From positions 62,001 through 126,000 of the forward strand of contig JAEZWF010000014.1 in the NCBI GenBank assembly GCA_023420415.1: a DNA stretch of 64,000 nucleotides. Reading direction: 5' to 3'. The stretch is from Actinomycetes bacterium. GTDB taxonomy: Bacteria; Actinomycetota; Actinomycetes; Actinomycetales; Dermatophilaceae. The notes under the pieces were generated by a model, which saw only the letters and a program-made list of their open reading frames with translations, was not told where the DNA came from and did not search any database. Below, piece after piece: positions 7,158 to 15,493 of the stretch. The translations under genes were made by a program, and so were the position numbers. The first letter of the stretch is position 1. Every line of letters starts with the position of its first letter.

Positions 7158-8441
7158 TCAGTGCGTGCGCGCGGCGTCCGCTCCGGGCGCCTCGACGTCG
7201 CTCGACCCTGCGCCCGGCTGCTGGCCGGCGGGCTCGCGGGTCGCGGGGATGACGAGCATCGCCAGGGCGACCATGCCGGTCACGACGAGCAGGGCTCGCA
7301 GGATGGTGAAGTGATCACCGAGGAAGCCCAGCAGCGGCGGTCCGGCGATGAACGCGGTGTAGCCGATGGTGGCCACGACCGACATCCGGGCACCGGCTCG
7401 CTTGGGGTCGTCGGCCGAGGCGCTCATGCCCACCGGGAAGCCGAGCGATGCCCCGACACCCCACACGGCGGTGCCGACGTAGGCGACGACCGGGTTGCCG
7501 AAGATGACCATGATCGAGCCGACGGCGGCCATGCCCAGCGTCACCCGCAGCACGGGGACGCGGCCGTACCGGTCGAGCAGGCTGGTGCCGACGATCCGCC
7601 CCAGCGTCATGAAGCTGAGGAACACGGCGAACGCGAGCACGCCGGCCCAGTTGGGCACGTGGTGACCCTCGACGAAGGCGACCGAGATCCAGTCGTTGGC
7701 GGTGCCCTCGGTGAACGCCGACGCCAGCACGACCAGCCCGATCATGAGGGTGCGCGGCTCGAGCCAGGCCGAGCGCGGCTTGGCGGCGCGTTCGCGGCCT
7801 GCGGTGTCACCGGACTCCTCGAGCGCCTCGTCACCGGTCTCGAGCTCGACCGAGCGCGGCAGGAAGGCTCGCACACCCCAGGCGCCGAGGGCCGCGGTCA
7901 CCACGACGGCGCCCACGAAGTGCGGGACGAGAGGCACCGAGGCCCATGACATGAGCGAGCCGACGAGGGCGGCCAGCACCGTGCCACCGGAGAAGGCTGC
8001 GTGGAAGTGCGGCATCACGGTCTTGCCGAGGGCCCGCTCGACCGCCGCGCCCTCGAGGTTCATCGCGACGTCCCAGAGGCCGACACCCAGACCGAGGAAG
8101 AACAGGCCGACAGCCATGACCGGCCGCGACTCGAAGACGTCGACGGCCACGCCGACGCCGACCAGTCCGAGGGACGCGACGACCATGCCGGTGACGACCG
8201 TGCGGGCGGCGCCGATGCGGTCGGCGACCCGGCCGGCGAACGGCAGCGCGAGCACCGAGCCGCAGGACGCGGCGAATAGGGTGAGCCCGAGCTGGCCGGC
8301 GGTGAGCCCGAGGGCCGCCTTGGCGTCCGGGATGCGCGCCGCGAACGAGCTGAACACCACGCCCGCGAGCGCGAACACCACGAGCACCGCGAGGCGGGCC
8401 CGGCGGACGGGGGCGAGGTCAGGGGCGACGGTCTGGGTCAC
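7158..8441 (-). CDS. MFS transporter, probable sugar permease controlled by adjacent LacI protein
   Basis: A 427-residue protein with 12 predicted membrane helices and a central cytoplasmic loop (about nt 7770-7860 in the gene, rich in Glu). The N-terminal half has the AGRVADRIGAARTV loop expected between helices 2 and 3 of major facilitator proteins. The closest style is the YbjJ/fucose-type group. It is divergent from a LacI-family gene across a palindromic operator, which suggests uptake or efflux of a sugar-like ligand. I chose the GTG at 8441 (VTQTVAPDLAP); no clear ribosome site precedes it, and a longer frame to 8597 would run through the operator. Substrate is not predictable. Confidence 0.85.
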   Translation of the reverse strand: MTQTVAPDLAPVRRARLAVLVVFALAGVVFSSFAARIPDAKAALGLTAGQLGLTLFAASCGSVLALPFAGRVADRIGAARTVVTGMVVASLGLVGVGVAVDVFESRPVMAVGLFFLGLGVGLWDVAMNLEGAAVERALGKTVMPHFHAAFSGGTVLAALVGSLMSWASVPLVPHFVGAVVVTAALGAWGVRAFLPRSVELETGDEALEESGDTAGRERAAKPRSAWLEPRTLMIGLVVLASAFTEGTANDWISVAFVEGHHVPNWAGVLAFAVFLSFMTLGRIVGTSLLDRYGRVPVLRVTLGMAAVGSIMVIFGNPVVAYVGTAVWGVGASLGFPVGMSASADDPKRAGARMSVVATIGYTAFIAGPPLLGFLGDHFTILRALLVVTGMVALAMLVIPATREPAGQQPGAGSSDVEAPGADAARTH

Positions 8442-8477
8442 GAGCAGGAGCTTTCGGGTGCGATGTGGTCCGAGCCT

Positions 8478-8531
8478 TGCTTGCGTCCGCGGTTCTGGTC
8501 GCGTGGGCAACCGGAACCGCGGACGCAAGCA
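8478..8531. repeat. 18-bp-stem hairpin in the MFS leader
   Basis: TGCTTGCGTCCGCGGTTC (8478-8495) and its exact complement (8514-8531) enclose an 18-nt loop. It lies between the LacI operator and the MFS start, so it would be in the 5' leader of the minus-strand transcript. It may attenuate transcription or be a mobile repeat; no sequence resembling an antiterminator was seen. Confidence 0.55.
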
Positions 8532-8543
8532 GGCGCGAGGTGG

Positions 8544-8571
8544 TCGAATCGATTCGATCGAATCGATTCGA
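8544..8571. promoter_or_regulatory. Nested palindromic operator for the LacI-family regulator
   Basis: Two GAATCGATTC palindromes (8546-8555 and 8560-8569) sit 14 bp apart, and together they form one 28-bp perfect palindrome centred on CGATCG. The central CG step suits LacI-family headpieces. The site lies 13 bp before the regulator's ATG, between divergent genes, so it should control both. Confidence 0.75.
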
Positions 8572-8584
8572 TAGTCTGTCCCCC

Positions 8585-9670
8585 ATGACCGCCCCACGTC
8601 AACCTCGGGTCACCCTGCGCGCCGTCGCCGACGCCGCCGGCGTCTCCACGTCGACGGCCTCGCTCGCCTTCAGCGGCAAGGGGCCGGTCGCCGCCGAGAC
8701 GGTCGCGCGGGTGCGCGCCGCCGCCGACAAGCTCGGGTATGCCGGCCCTGACCCCTTGGCGTCGCAGCTGCGGGCCGGGCGGTCGGGCGTCGTCGGTGTC
8801 GTGGTGGAGGGCCGGCTCGGGCACGCCTTCCGCGACCCGTTCGCCGTGAGCGTCCTCGACGGCCTCTCGCAGGTGCTCGACGAGGTGCCGGCCGGCATCC
8901 TGCTCATCGCCCAGCAGGCCGGCGAGCCCGAACGTGCCATCACCCACCTGCAGTCGGCCGCCCTCGACGCCGTCGTCTTCTCCCTGTGCGGACCCGACAC
9001 CAACCCCGCCGTGGACCACCTGGCCGCACGCGGCATACCGATGATCGGCGACGGGTCGCCCGCCGACCCCCGCGTCACCCAGCTCGGCCTCGACAACCGC
9101 GGCGCCAGCGCGGCGGTCAGCCGGCACCTGCACGAGCTCGGCCACCGCAGGGTCGCCCACGTGCTCATGCCGCTCGGCCCCGACTCCCCCACCGGCCCCG
9201 TCGAGGAGTCCGACCTCGCTGCCGGACTCTTCGTCGACACCAGGGACCGGGCCCGCGGCTTCCTCGACGTCTTCGGGGACCAGCCCGACGGCGGCCGCCC
9301 GCCACTGGTCCAGACGTCGATGCCGGACGTCGAGCAGGCGGCCCTGGCGGTGCGACCGTTGCTGGAGCTGCCCGCCGGTCAGCGACCGACGGCCGTCGTC
9401 GCGCAGTCCGACCTGTTGGCCCTGGGCGTGGTCCGCGCCGCCGAGGACCTCGGACTCAGCGTGCCCGGCGACGTGAGCGTGACCGGCTTCGACGGGGTCG
9501 AGCTGCCGTGGTTCGCCGGCTCGCTGACGACCGTGGACCAGCAGGGCGAGGCGAAGGGCCGCGCCCTGGGTGAGATGGTGCGCACCCTGCTCGAGGGTGA
9601 GACACCGGCCGATGCGGTGCACCCCACCACGGTGCGCCTGGGCAGCACCACGGCGCCACCGCTCAGCTGA
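8585..9670 (+). CDS. LacI-family transcriptional regulator
   Basis: A 361-residue repressor. The N-terminal helix-turn-helix and hinge read VTLRAVADAAGVSTSTASLAFSG, as in the family, followed by a periplasmic-binding-like effector domain (from about residue 65) with the C-terminal signature DVSVTGFDGVELPW and SLTTVDQ. It is divergent from the MFS gene, over a palindromic operator, and so is likely its ligand-responsive repressor and its own. GTATGCC copies occur in both orientations in the gene, one forcing an ATA Ile codon (nt 9035). Its end overlaps the next, convergent gene by 8 bp. Confidence 0.92.
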   Translation: MTAPRQPRVTLRAVADAAGVSTSTASLAFSGKGPVAAETVARVRAAADKLGYAGPDPLASQLRAGRSGVVGVVVEGRLGHAFRDPFAVSVLDGLSQVLDEVPAGILLIAQQAGEPERAITHLQSAALDAVVFSLCGPDTNPAVDHLAARGIPMIGDGSPADPRVTQLGLDNRGASAAVSRHLHELGHRRVAHVLMPLGPDSPTGPVEESDLAAGLFVDTRDRARGFLDVFGDQPDGGRPPLVQTSMPDVEQAALAVRPLLELPAGQRPTAVVAQSDLLALGVVRAAEDLGLSVPGDVSVTGFDGVELPWFAGSLTTVDQQGEAKGRALGEMVRTLLEGETPADAVHPTTVRLGSTTAPPLS

Positions 9671-10118
9671 CGGGTGCCGGCTGCTCGCCCGCGACCGGTT
9701 CGACGCGCGGGGCGTGCGCGACGTCCTGCAGCTCGCGCACGGTCGGCGGCTCGGCCACGATGTTCACGGTGACGTAGTGCCCCGCCTCGTCGAAGGTGAC
9801 CGCCCCCTCGAACTCCATGATGCTGTCGGTGCAGGACACCGCGTGCGACTCCCAACAGGCGTCGAGCACCGCGGTGCGCCACAGCTGCTCGACACCCGCG
9901 CCCGCCTCCCAGGGCAGCACCCCGTCGGCGCAGCGACACACGCCGATCACCATCCGGTCGAGGTCGTCGGTGCGCCCGAGCTCGACGTCGGCGAACAGCC
10001 CGCTGCGCTCGAAGGCCCCCTCCAGGGCGCGCTGGACCCGCCGCGCGTACCAGGTCTCGGCGGGTCGGCCGGCCTCCTGGGCCGCCATCCGCAGCTTGTG
10101 GAACCCTGCGCTGTCCAT
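9663..10118 (-). CDS. Conserved-looking hypothetical protein
   Basis: A 151-residue, acidic, soluble protein with no signal peptide or membrane segment. I do not recognise a domain. It has several aromatic and cysteine positions (CRCADG, DACWES, SCTDS) that look structured rather than random, and codon bias fits the neighbours. The ATG at 10118 gives MDSAGFHKLRMAAQEAG; upstream in-frame starts would run into the tig terminator. It is convergent with lacI, overlapping it by 8 bp, and lies downstream of tig on the same strand. Confidence 0.6.
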   Translation of the reverse strand: MDSAGFHKLRMAAQEAGRPAETWYARRVQRALEGAFERSGLFADVELGRTDDLDRMVIGVCRCADGVLPWEAGAGVEQLWRTAVLDACWESHAVSCTDSIMEFEGAVTFDEAGHYVTVNIVAEPPTVRELQDVAHAPRVEPVAGEQPAPVS

Positions 10119-10163
10119 GCGCTCATGGTCCGGCGGGGCCCGCCGGCCACCATCACACCAATG

Positions 10164-10202
10164 ACGTATGCCGTGCGCCCCGATCGGGCGCACGGCATAC
10201 GT
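10164..10202. terminator. tig terminator hairpin made of an inverted GTATGCCG pair
   Basis: ACGTATGCCGTGCGCCC (10164-10180) pairs perfectly with 10186-10202 around a 5-nt loop, just after the tig stop. The plus strand continues with TTT, so it could also stop plus-strand transcription. Each arm carries the dispersed word. Confidence 0.75.
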
Positions 10203-10222
10203 TTGCGTTCTGCTGGCGTTGC

Positions 10223-11587
10223 TCAGGCGCGGTCCGCGCCCTCCTCGGCGGCAGCCTCGTCGCCCTCGGGCGCGTCCGCCACGGCGGCGTCGTCGTCGGC
10301 GAGCTCGGACACCATGTCGGTCGGCGTGAGCTCGTTGAGGTCGATCTCGGCACCGGCGGTGTCGACCACCTTGGCCTTCTCGAGCACCGACGCGAGCGCC
10401 TTGCGGCGGGCGACCTCCGCGACCATCGCCGGCACCTGACCCTGCTGGTCGATGGCCTGGGCGAACTGGTTCGGGTCCATGCCGTACTGCTGGGCCGACA
10501 TCATGAGGTACTCGATCAGCTCGGGCTGCTCGACCTTGACGTCCTCGCGCTCGGCGATGGCGTCGAGGAGGAACTGCGCCTTGAGCGCCTGCCGGGTGTT
10601 GGTGTCGACCTCGGCACGGTGCTCGTCGTCCTCGAGCCGGTTCTCACCCTCGAGGTGGTTGTGCACCTCGGCCTCGACGACGCCGTCGGGGACGGGGATG
10701 TCGATGGTCTCCAGCAGGTGGTCGAGCACCTTGTCGCGGGCCTGGACACCCTGCTCGAACTTCTTGGCGCGCTCGGCCTGCTTGGTGAGGTCCTCGCGCA
10801 GCTCGGCGAGGGTGTCGAACTCCGAAGCCAGCTGGGCGAAGTCGTCGTCGAGGGCCGGCAGCTCGCGCACCTTGACCGACTGCACGGTCACGGTCACGTC
10901 GGCGTCCTCACCCTCGCGGTCGCCACCGGCGAGCGGGGCGGTGAAGTCCTTGGTGTCCCCGGCGCTCATGCCGACGAGCGCGTCGTCGAGGCCGTCGAGC
11001 ATGTTCTTGGAGCCGACCTCGTAGGAGATGCCGGTCACCGAGTCGATCTCGTCGTCGCCGATGGTGGCCTTGAGGTCGATCGAGACGAAGTCGCCGTCCT
11101 CGACCGGGCGCTCGACGCCCTTGAGGGTGCCGAACCGCTCCTGCAGCGAGACGAGCCGCTCCTCGACATCCTCCGGCGACGCCTTGGCCTCGTCGACCTC
11201 GACGGTGATGCCGCTCCAGTCCTCGGGCAGCTGCACCTCGGGGCGCACGTCGACCTCGACGGTGAACTTGAGCTCCTGGCCGTCCTCGGCCGGCACCTCG
11301 GTGACGTCGACGTCGGGCTGGCCGATCGGGCGGACGTTGTTCTCCTCGACGGCCTGGCCGTAGAACTGCGGGAGCGCCTCGTTGACGGCCTCCTGGAGCA
11401 CGGCGCCGCGGCCGACCCGCTGGTCGATGATGCGGCTGGGGACCTTGCCCTTGCGGAAGCCCGGCACCTGGATCTGGCTGCCGATCGTCGCGTATGCCGC
11501 GTCGAGGCTCGGCTTGAGCTCCTCGAACGGGACCTCGACGGTCAGCTTGACCCGGGTCGGGTTGAGGGTCTCGACGGCGCTCTTCAC
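10223..11587 (-). CDS. tig: Trigger factor, ribosome-associated chaperone and peptidyl-prolyl isomerase
   Basis: A 454-residue protein that binds nascent chains at the ribosome exit. The ribosome-docking signature GFRKGK is at residues 43-48, followed by the FKBP-like isomerase domain (about 155-245, with GDFVSIDLKATIGDD and the ...VGMSAGDTKDF core) and the helical substrate-holding arms. The C-terminus is a long acidic, alanine-rich tail, common in actinobacteria. Start is GTG with GGAGT nine bases upstream. It is usually directly upstream of clpP1; here a LacI/MFS pair and one hypothetical gene intervene. Confidence 0.97.
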   Translation of the reverse strand: MKSAVETLNPTRVKLTVEVPFEELKPSLDAAYATIGSQIQVPGFRKGKVPSRIIDQRVGRGAVLQEAVNEALPQFYGQAVEENNVRPIGQPDVDVTEVPAEDGQELKFTVEVDVRPEVQLPEDWSGITVEVDEAKASPEDVEERLVSLQERFGTLKGVERPVEDGDFVSIDLKATIGDDEIDSVTGISYEVGSKNMLDGLDDALVGMSAGDTKDFTAPLAGGDREGEDADVTVTVQSVKVRELPALDDDFAQLASEFDTLAELREDLTKQAERAKKFEQGVQARDKVLDHLLETIDIPVPDGVVEAEVHNHLEGENRLEDDEHRAEVDTNTRQALKAQFLLDAIAEREDVKVEQPELIEYLMMSAQQYGMDPNQFAQAIDQQGQVPAMVAEVARRKALASVLEKAKVVDTAGAEIDLNELTPTDMVSELADDDAAVADAPEGDEAAAEEGADRA

Positions 11588-11757
11588 TTCGGGTTACTCC
11601 GGTGGTCGTGGGATCTGGTCGGGCTGGAAGGCTCCTCGTCGCGCGGCACGCAGGCACGCGGCATACACGAGGAAAAGCCCGGTCAGCCATGGTAGCCGCC
11701 CCGGCGCGCCCGACCGAACTCGACCGTCGGCGGCCGCCCGGTCCCTAGGGTTGGCCC

Positions 11758-12288
11758 ATGACGACCCCTCAACCCGCCGTGGCGCCCCTGCGCACGACCC
11801 AGATCCTCGTCGGCTCGGTGATGGCCGCGCTCGTGGTCATCACCGCCGTGATGGCCGGTGTCCTGCCCACGTCCGGTTATCCGCCGACCTGGGTGGCGTG
11901 GGCGCTCGGCGCTCTGGCGGTCGTGTCGTTCCTGCTGAGCAACGCGTTCGGCTACACCGTCGCGCCGATCGCCCCGGGCACGCCAGCCGCCGAGGCGGCG
12001 ATCGCCGGGCGCACGGCCTTCCAGTCCTCGATGTTCACGCGGCTCGCACTGAGCGAGGCCGTGGCGGTCGTCGGTCTCGTGGTCGCGTTCGTCGTGGAGC
12101 CGCAGACGATCATGACCGTCGTCATCGGGACGGTGCTGGCGTTGGCCCTGCTCGCCTGGCACGTCTGGCCCAGCGAGCGCGTGATCAGGAAGGTCGAGCA
12201 GCGGCTCGACCGGGACGGCGGTCGCTCCCACCTCTTTGACACCCTCCACGGCCGCCCTGCGGGGCAGGGAGGGGCGCTGCTGTCGTGA
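11758..12288 (+). CDS. Four-span membrane protein of unknown function
   Basis: A 176-residue protein with four hydrophobic segments (about residues 15-36, 46-66, 92-112, 116-135), ending in a basic amphipathic tail with WPSERVIRKVEQRLDRDGGRS. I do not recognise a family. Its stop overlaps the GTG of the following flavoprotein (GTGA), so the two are translationally coupled; the pairing hints at a membrane component for a redox activity, but nothing in the sequence proves this. Confidence 0.75.
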   Translation: MTTPQPAVAPLRTTQILVGSVMAALVVITAVMAGVLPTSGYPPTWVAWALGALAVVSFLLSNAFGYTVAPIAPGTPAAEAAIAGRTAFQSSMFTRLALSEAVAVVGLVVAFVVEPQTIMTVVIGTVLALALLAWHVWPSERVIRKVEQRLDRDGGRSHLFDTLHGRPAGQGGALLS

Positions 12289-13709
12289 GCGAGCGCGAGT
12301 ACGACGTCATCGTGATCGGTGCGGGCCCGGTGGGTGAGAACGCGGCCGACCGGGCGCACAAGGCGGGGCTGAGCGTCGCCATCGTGGAGAAGCACCTCGT
12401 CGGTGGCGAGTGCAGCTTCTACGCCTGCTCCCCCAGCAAGGCGCTGCTGCGGCCGATCCATGCGACCCGCGCATCCCAGCGCGTGCAGGGATCCGTTGGG
12501 GCACAAGTGGATCCGGCTGGTGTGCTGGCCCGGCGCGACGAGTGGGTCAACCGGGTCGGGACGAGCGACGAGCTCGACGACAGCGGCCAGGTCGGCTGGC
12601 TCGAGCACGTGGGCATCGACCTGGTGCGCGGCGAGGCGAAGGTCGTCGGCGAGCGGCTGGTCGAGGTCGACGGGGCGACCCGGCTGCGGGCGCGGCACGC
12701 GGTCGTCGTGGCGACGGGCACCGACCCGGCTGTGCCCGACCTGCCGGGGCTGCGCGACGCGAAACCGTGGACCAACCGGGAGGCCACGACGTCACGGCGG
12801 GTGCCGGAGCGGCTCGTCGTGCTCGGCGGCGGTGTCGTGGCCTGCGAGCTGGCGCAGGTGTATGCCGCGCTGGGCTCGACGGTGACCGTGCTCGAGCAGG
12901 CCGACCGGTTGCTCGGGCGGCTGGAGGAGTTCGCGGCCACGGCGGTCCGCGAGGCGTTGGAACGCGACGGCGTCGACGTCCGGCTCGGCACGAAGGCTGT
13001 GTCGGTGTCGCGCGCCGGGGTGTCGGGTGAGGTGACGGTGACGCTCGAGTCCGGTGACACGATCGTGGGCGACGAGCTGCTGGTGGCAGTGGGACGCCGT
13101 CCGGTGAGTGACCGGCTCGGGCTGGATTCGGTTGGGGCACAGTCGAATGACGCGGGCTACCTTGCGGTTGACGAGCGGATGCGGGTTCGTGGGGTGGACG
13201 GCGACTGGCTGTATGCCGTGGGTGACGCCAACGGTTTGTCGCTCCTCACCCACATGGGCAAGTACCAAGCGCGCGCCGCCGGCGATCTCATCGGAGCAGT
13301 GGCCACCGGCCGCGAACCCGACCCTGACAAGACCGTCCCCTTTGCCACTGACCTCGGTGCACCGCAGGTGGTCTTCACCGACCCCGAGGTGGCCGGCGCG
13401 GGACTGACCGCCGACGAGGCGGAGGCACGCGGCATACGCACTCGTGTGGTTGACGTGCCCATGGACTCGGCCGCTGGTTCCGGGCTGCAGGCCGAGGGGT
13501 ACCAGGGGCAGGCGAGGTTCGTCGTGGACGAGTCGCGCGGGGTCCTCGTGGGGGCGACGTTCGTCGGGCAGGACGTCGCCGAGCTGGTGCACGCAGCGAC
13601 GGTCGCGATCGTCGGCGAGGTGCCGCTCACGCGGCTGTGGCACGCGGTGCCGTCGTACCCCACGATGAGCGAGATCTACCTGCGGCTGCTGGAGGAGTAC
13701 GGGTTGTGA
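12285..13709 (+). CDS. Class I pyridine nucleotide-disulfide oxidoreductase family flavoprotein
   Basis: A 474-residue FAD/NAD(P)H enzyme of the lipoamide dehydrogenase / mercuric reductase / soluble transhydrogenase group. FAD Rossmann motif IVIGAGPVGENAA (10-22), redox pair C43-SFYA-C48 in GGECSFYACSPSKAL, the ATG FAD motif VVATGTDP, NAD(P) motif VLGGGVVACELAQVYAALG, and the C-terminal dimerisation domain with AGAGLTADEAE. At the position of the catalytic His-x4-Glu it has YPTMSE, as in transhydrogenase SthA and quinone-reducing relatives. So it keeps the disulfide but lacks the usual base, and substrate is uncertain. GTG start with GGGAGG upstream. Confidence 0.85.
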   Translation: MSEREYDVIVIGAGPVGENAADRAHKAGLSVAIVEKHLVGGECSFYACSPSKALLRPIHATRASQRVQGSVGAQVDPAGVLARRDEWVNRVGTSDELDDSGQVGWLEHVGIDLVRGEAKVVGERLVEVDGATRLRARHAVVVATGTDPAVPDLPGLRDAKPWTNREATTSRRVPERLVVLGGGVVACELAQVYAALGSTVTVLEQADRLLGRLEEFAATAVREALERDGVDVRLGTKAVSVSRAGVSGEVTVTLESGDTIVGDELLVAVGRRPVSDRLGLDSVGAQSNDAGYLAVDERMRVRGVDGDWLYAVGDANGLSLLTHMGKYQARAAGDLIGAVATGREPDPDKTVPFATDLGAPQVVFTDPEVAGAGLTADEAEARGIRTRVVDVPMDSAAGSGLQAEGYQGQARFVVDESRGVLVGATFVGQDVAELVHAATVAIVGEVPLTRLWHAVPSYPTMSEIYLRLLEEYGL

Positions 13710-13790
13710 CGGTTTCGCCGCGCGGCCTGCGGCGATAGGTTCGCGGGGAGGCCCCGCCACCGACGTCGGGGCGCCATGGAAGGGAACAGC

Positions 13791-14759
13791 ATGCGCGTTC
13801 GCACGACGCTGCGCCTCGGGGTACTCACCTCGGCGGCAGCACTCCTCCTCGCCGGCACCGGCACCGCCGCGGTCACCACCGCCTCCGCCGCGCCCGCACC
13901 GTCACCTGCGGTCGCGGCCTGCGCCGACTCCGGGACCGGCTCCTCCGGCGCCCGGGCGGCCGAGGGCGCAACGGCCAAGGAGCCTGCGCTCTACCCCAAG
14001 AACGAGGCCAACGCCTACGGCGTCCTACGCGACCTGCCCACGTTGCCCGCCGGCTCGGTCACGATCCCGGTGGTGTTCCACATGATCGGCGCGGACGAGT
14101 TCACGGCCGCCGAGAAGGCCCGCTGGGAGGGCATGATCGCCGCCCAGATGAAGGTGCTCAACGACTCCTACTCGGGCGCGACGGCCGCGGACGCGGCGAA
14201 CACGCCGTTCCGGTTCGAGCTCACAGACACGACCTGGACCGTGAACCCCACGTGGTACACCGTCGAGCCGGGCAAGAACGAGCGCGACATGAAGAAGGCG
14301 CTCTACACCGGCGACGCACGCACCCTCAACGTCTACGCCGGAAACATCGGCGGCGGGCTGCTCGGCTGGGCCTACTTCCCCAAGGGCTACAACAACGGGC
14401 GCGACTACATCGACGGCGTCGTCATGCTCGATGAGTCGATGCCCGGTGGGACCGCCGGCAAGTACGCCGAGGGCGACACCCTCACCCACGAGGTCGGCCA
14501 CTGGATGATGCTCGAGCACACCTTCGCCGGTGCCTGCTCGGCCCGCGGCGACTGGGTTGCGGACACCCCGGCCGAAGCGGGGCCGCAGTTCGACTGCCCG
14601 ATCGGCGCCGACACGTGTGCGGCTCCCGGGCTCGACCCGATCCACAACTTCATGGACTACACGCAGGACTCGTGCATGAACATGTTCACCGCCGGGCAGG
14701 CGGCGCGCATGAGCGATGCCTGGCAGCAGTTCCGGGCAGGCGGCGGCAAGAGCAGCTGA
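13791..14759 (+). CDS. Secreted M43-family (pappalysin-like) zinc metalloprotease
   Basis: A 322-residue secreted protease. Signal peptide over the first ~35 residues (TSAAALLLAGTGTAAVTTASAAPA). The extended zinc motif HEVGHWMMLEH places ligands at H233, H237 and H243 with catalytic E234; the Met-turn is in HNFMDYTQDSCMNMFT, and cysteine pairs around it suit extracellular disulfides. This is the cytophagalysin/ulilysin branch of the metzincins. The ATG at 13791 is preferred to that at 13776 because AAGGGA lies at the right distance. It is monocistronic and ends before a long inverted repeat. Confidence 0.93.
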   Translation: MRVRTTLRLGVLTSAAALLLAGTGTAAVTTASAAPAPSPAVAACADSGTGSSGARAAEGATAKEPALYPKNEANAYGVLRDLPTLPAGSVTIPVVFHMIGADEFTAAEKARWEGMIAAQMKVLNDSYSGATAADAANTPFRFELTDTTWTVNPTWYTVEPGKNERDMKKALYTGDARTLNVYAGNIGGGLLGWAYFPKGYNNGRDYIDGVVMLDESMPGGTAGKYAEGDTLTHEVGHWMMLEHTFAGACSARGDWVADTPAEAGPQFDCPIGADTCAAPGLDPIHNFMDYTQDSCMNMFTAGQAARMSDAWQQFRAGGGKSS

Positions 14760-14784
14760 GTCTCTTCCTCCCACCCATGTCCCA

Positions 14785-14843
14785 TTCATGTCCCGCAACA
14801 TGCCGTGCAGATTGGCGATCGACGGCATGTTGCGGGACATGAA
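14785..14843. repeat. Long inverted repeat, copy 2 of the CATGTCCCGCAACATG element
   Basis: A perfect 21-bp stem (14785-14805 with 14823-14843) around a 17-nt loop. The arm contains the same CATGTCCCGCAACATGC as the element at 4834-4890, while loops differ. It follows the M43 protease stop by 25 bp and may terminate it, but it ends only about 40 bp before the acetyltransferase ATG. Confidence 0.75.
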
Positions 14844-14884
14844 ATGAGGTGAGCGTGCCGGCCGTGGTCGGCACGATGGTCGGT

Positions 14885-15457
14885 ATGCCGCTTCCCGCGC
14901 CGACCGTGACCACCTCGCGACTGCGGTTGCGGCCGTTCGAGGACGGTGACGCCGGGGCGCTGTTCGCGCTGATGAGTGACGCCGAGGTGCTGCGTTACTG
15001 GGATGCGCCGCCGTGGTCGGAACCGGCGCGGGCGCAACGGTTCATCACCGCGTGCCGGACCATGGCCGACAAGGGCACGGGCGCCCGGCTGGCGGTGGAG
15101 CTGGCCTGCGACGGGTCGTTCATCGGGTGGATCGTGCTGGGCGACTGGGACCCGGGGTACCGCAGCGCCAACCTGGGCTACGTGTTCGCGAAACCGGCGT
15201 GGGGCCAAGGGTTTGCGACCGAGGCGGCGCAGGGCCTGCTCGGGTGGGCATACGACACGCTCGACCTCAACCGCGTCCAGTCCGAGACCGACACCCGCAA
15301 CGTCGCGTCGGCGCGAGTACTCGAGAAGTGCGGCTTCCAGCGGGAGGGAACGCTGCGTGAGGACTGCATCGTGAACGGCGAGGTCTCGGACTCGTGGGTC
15401 TACGGCCTGCTCCGCCGCGACTGGGAAGCGCCCCAGCACCCCCATGAACGGGCATAG
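14885..15457 (+). CDS. GNAT N-acetyltransferase, RimJ/RimL type
   Basis: About 190 residues. Typical opening TVTTSRLRLRPFEDGDAGALFALM, acetyl-CoA loop region AWGQGFATEAAQGLLGWAYDTLDLNRVQSETDTRNVASARVLEKCGFQREG, as in ribosomal-protein or antibiotic acetyltransferases of this branch. Substrate unknown. The start is ambiguous: ATG 14885 (inside a GTATGCCG copy) gives the family length, but GTG 14849 and ATG 14876 are in frame and no position has a good ribosome site. Confidence 0.85.
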   Translation: MPLPAPTVTTSRLRLRPFEDGDAGALFALMSDAEVLRYWDAPPWSEPARAQRFITACRTMADKGTGARLAVELACDGSFIGWIVLGDWDPGYRSANLGYVFAKPAWGQGFATEAAQGLLGWAYDTLDLNRVQSETDTRNVASARVLEKCGFQREGTLREDCIVNGEVSDSWVYGLLRRDWEAPQHPHERA

Positions 15458-15493
15458 CCGGGGTTTGCGATTTAGCACCCCGACCCATCATGG

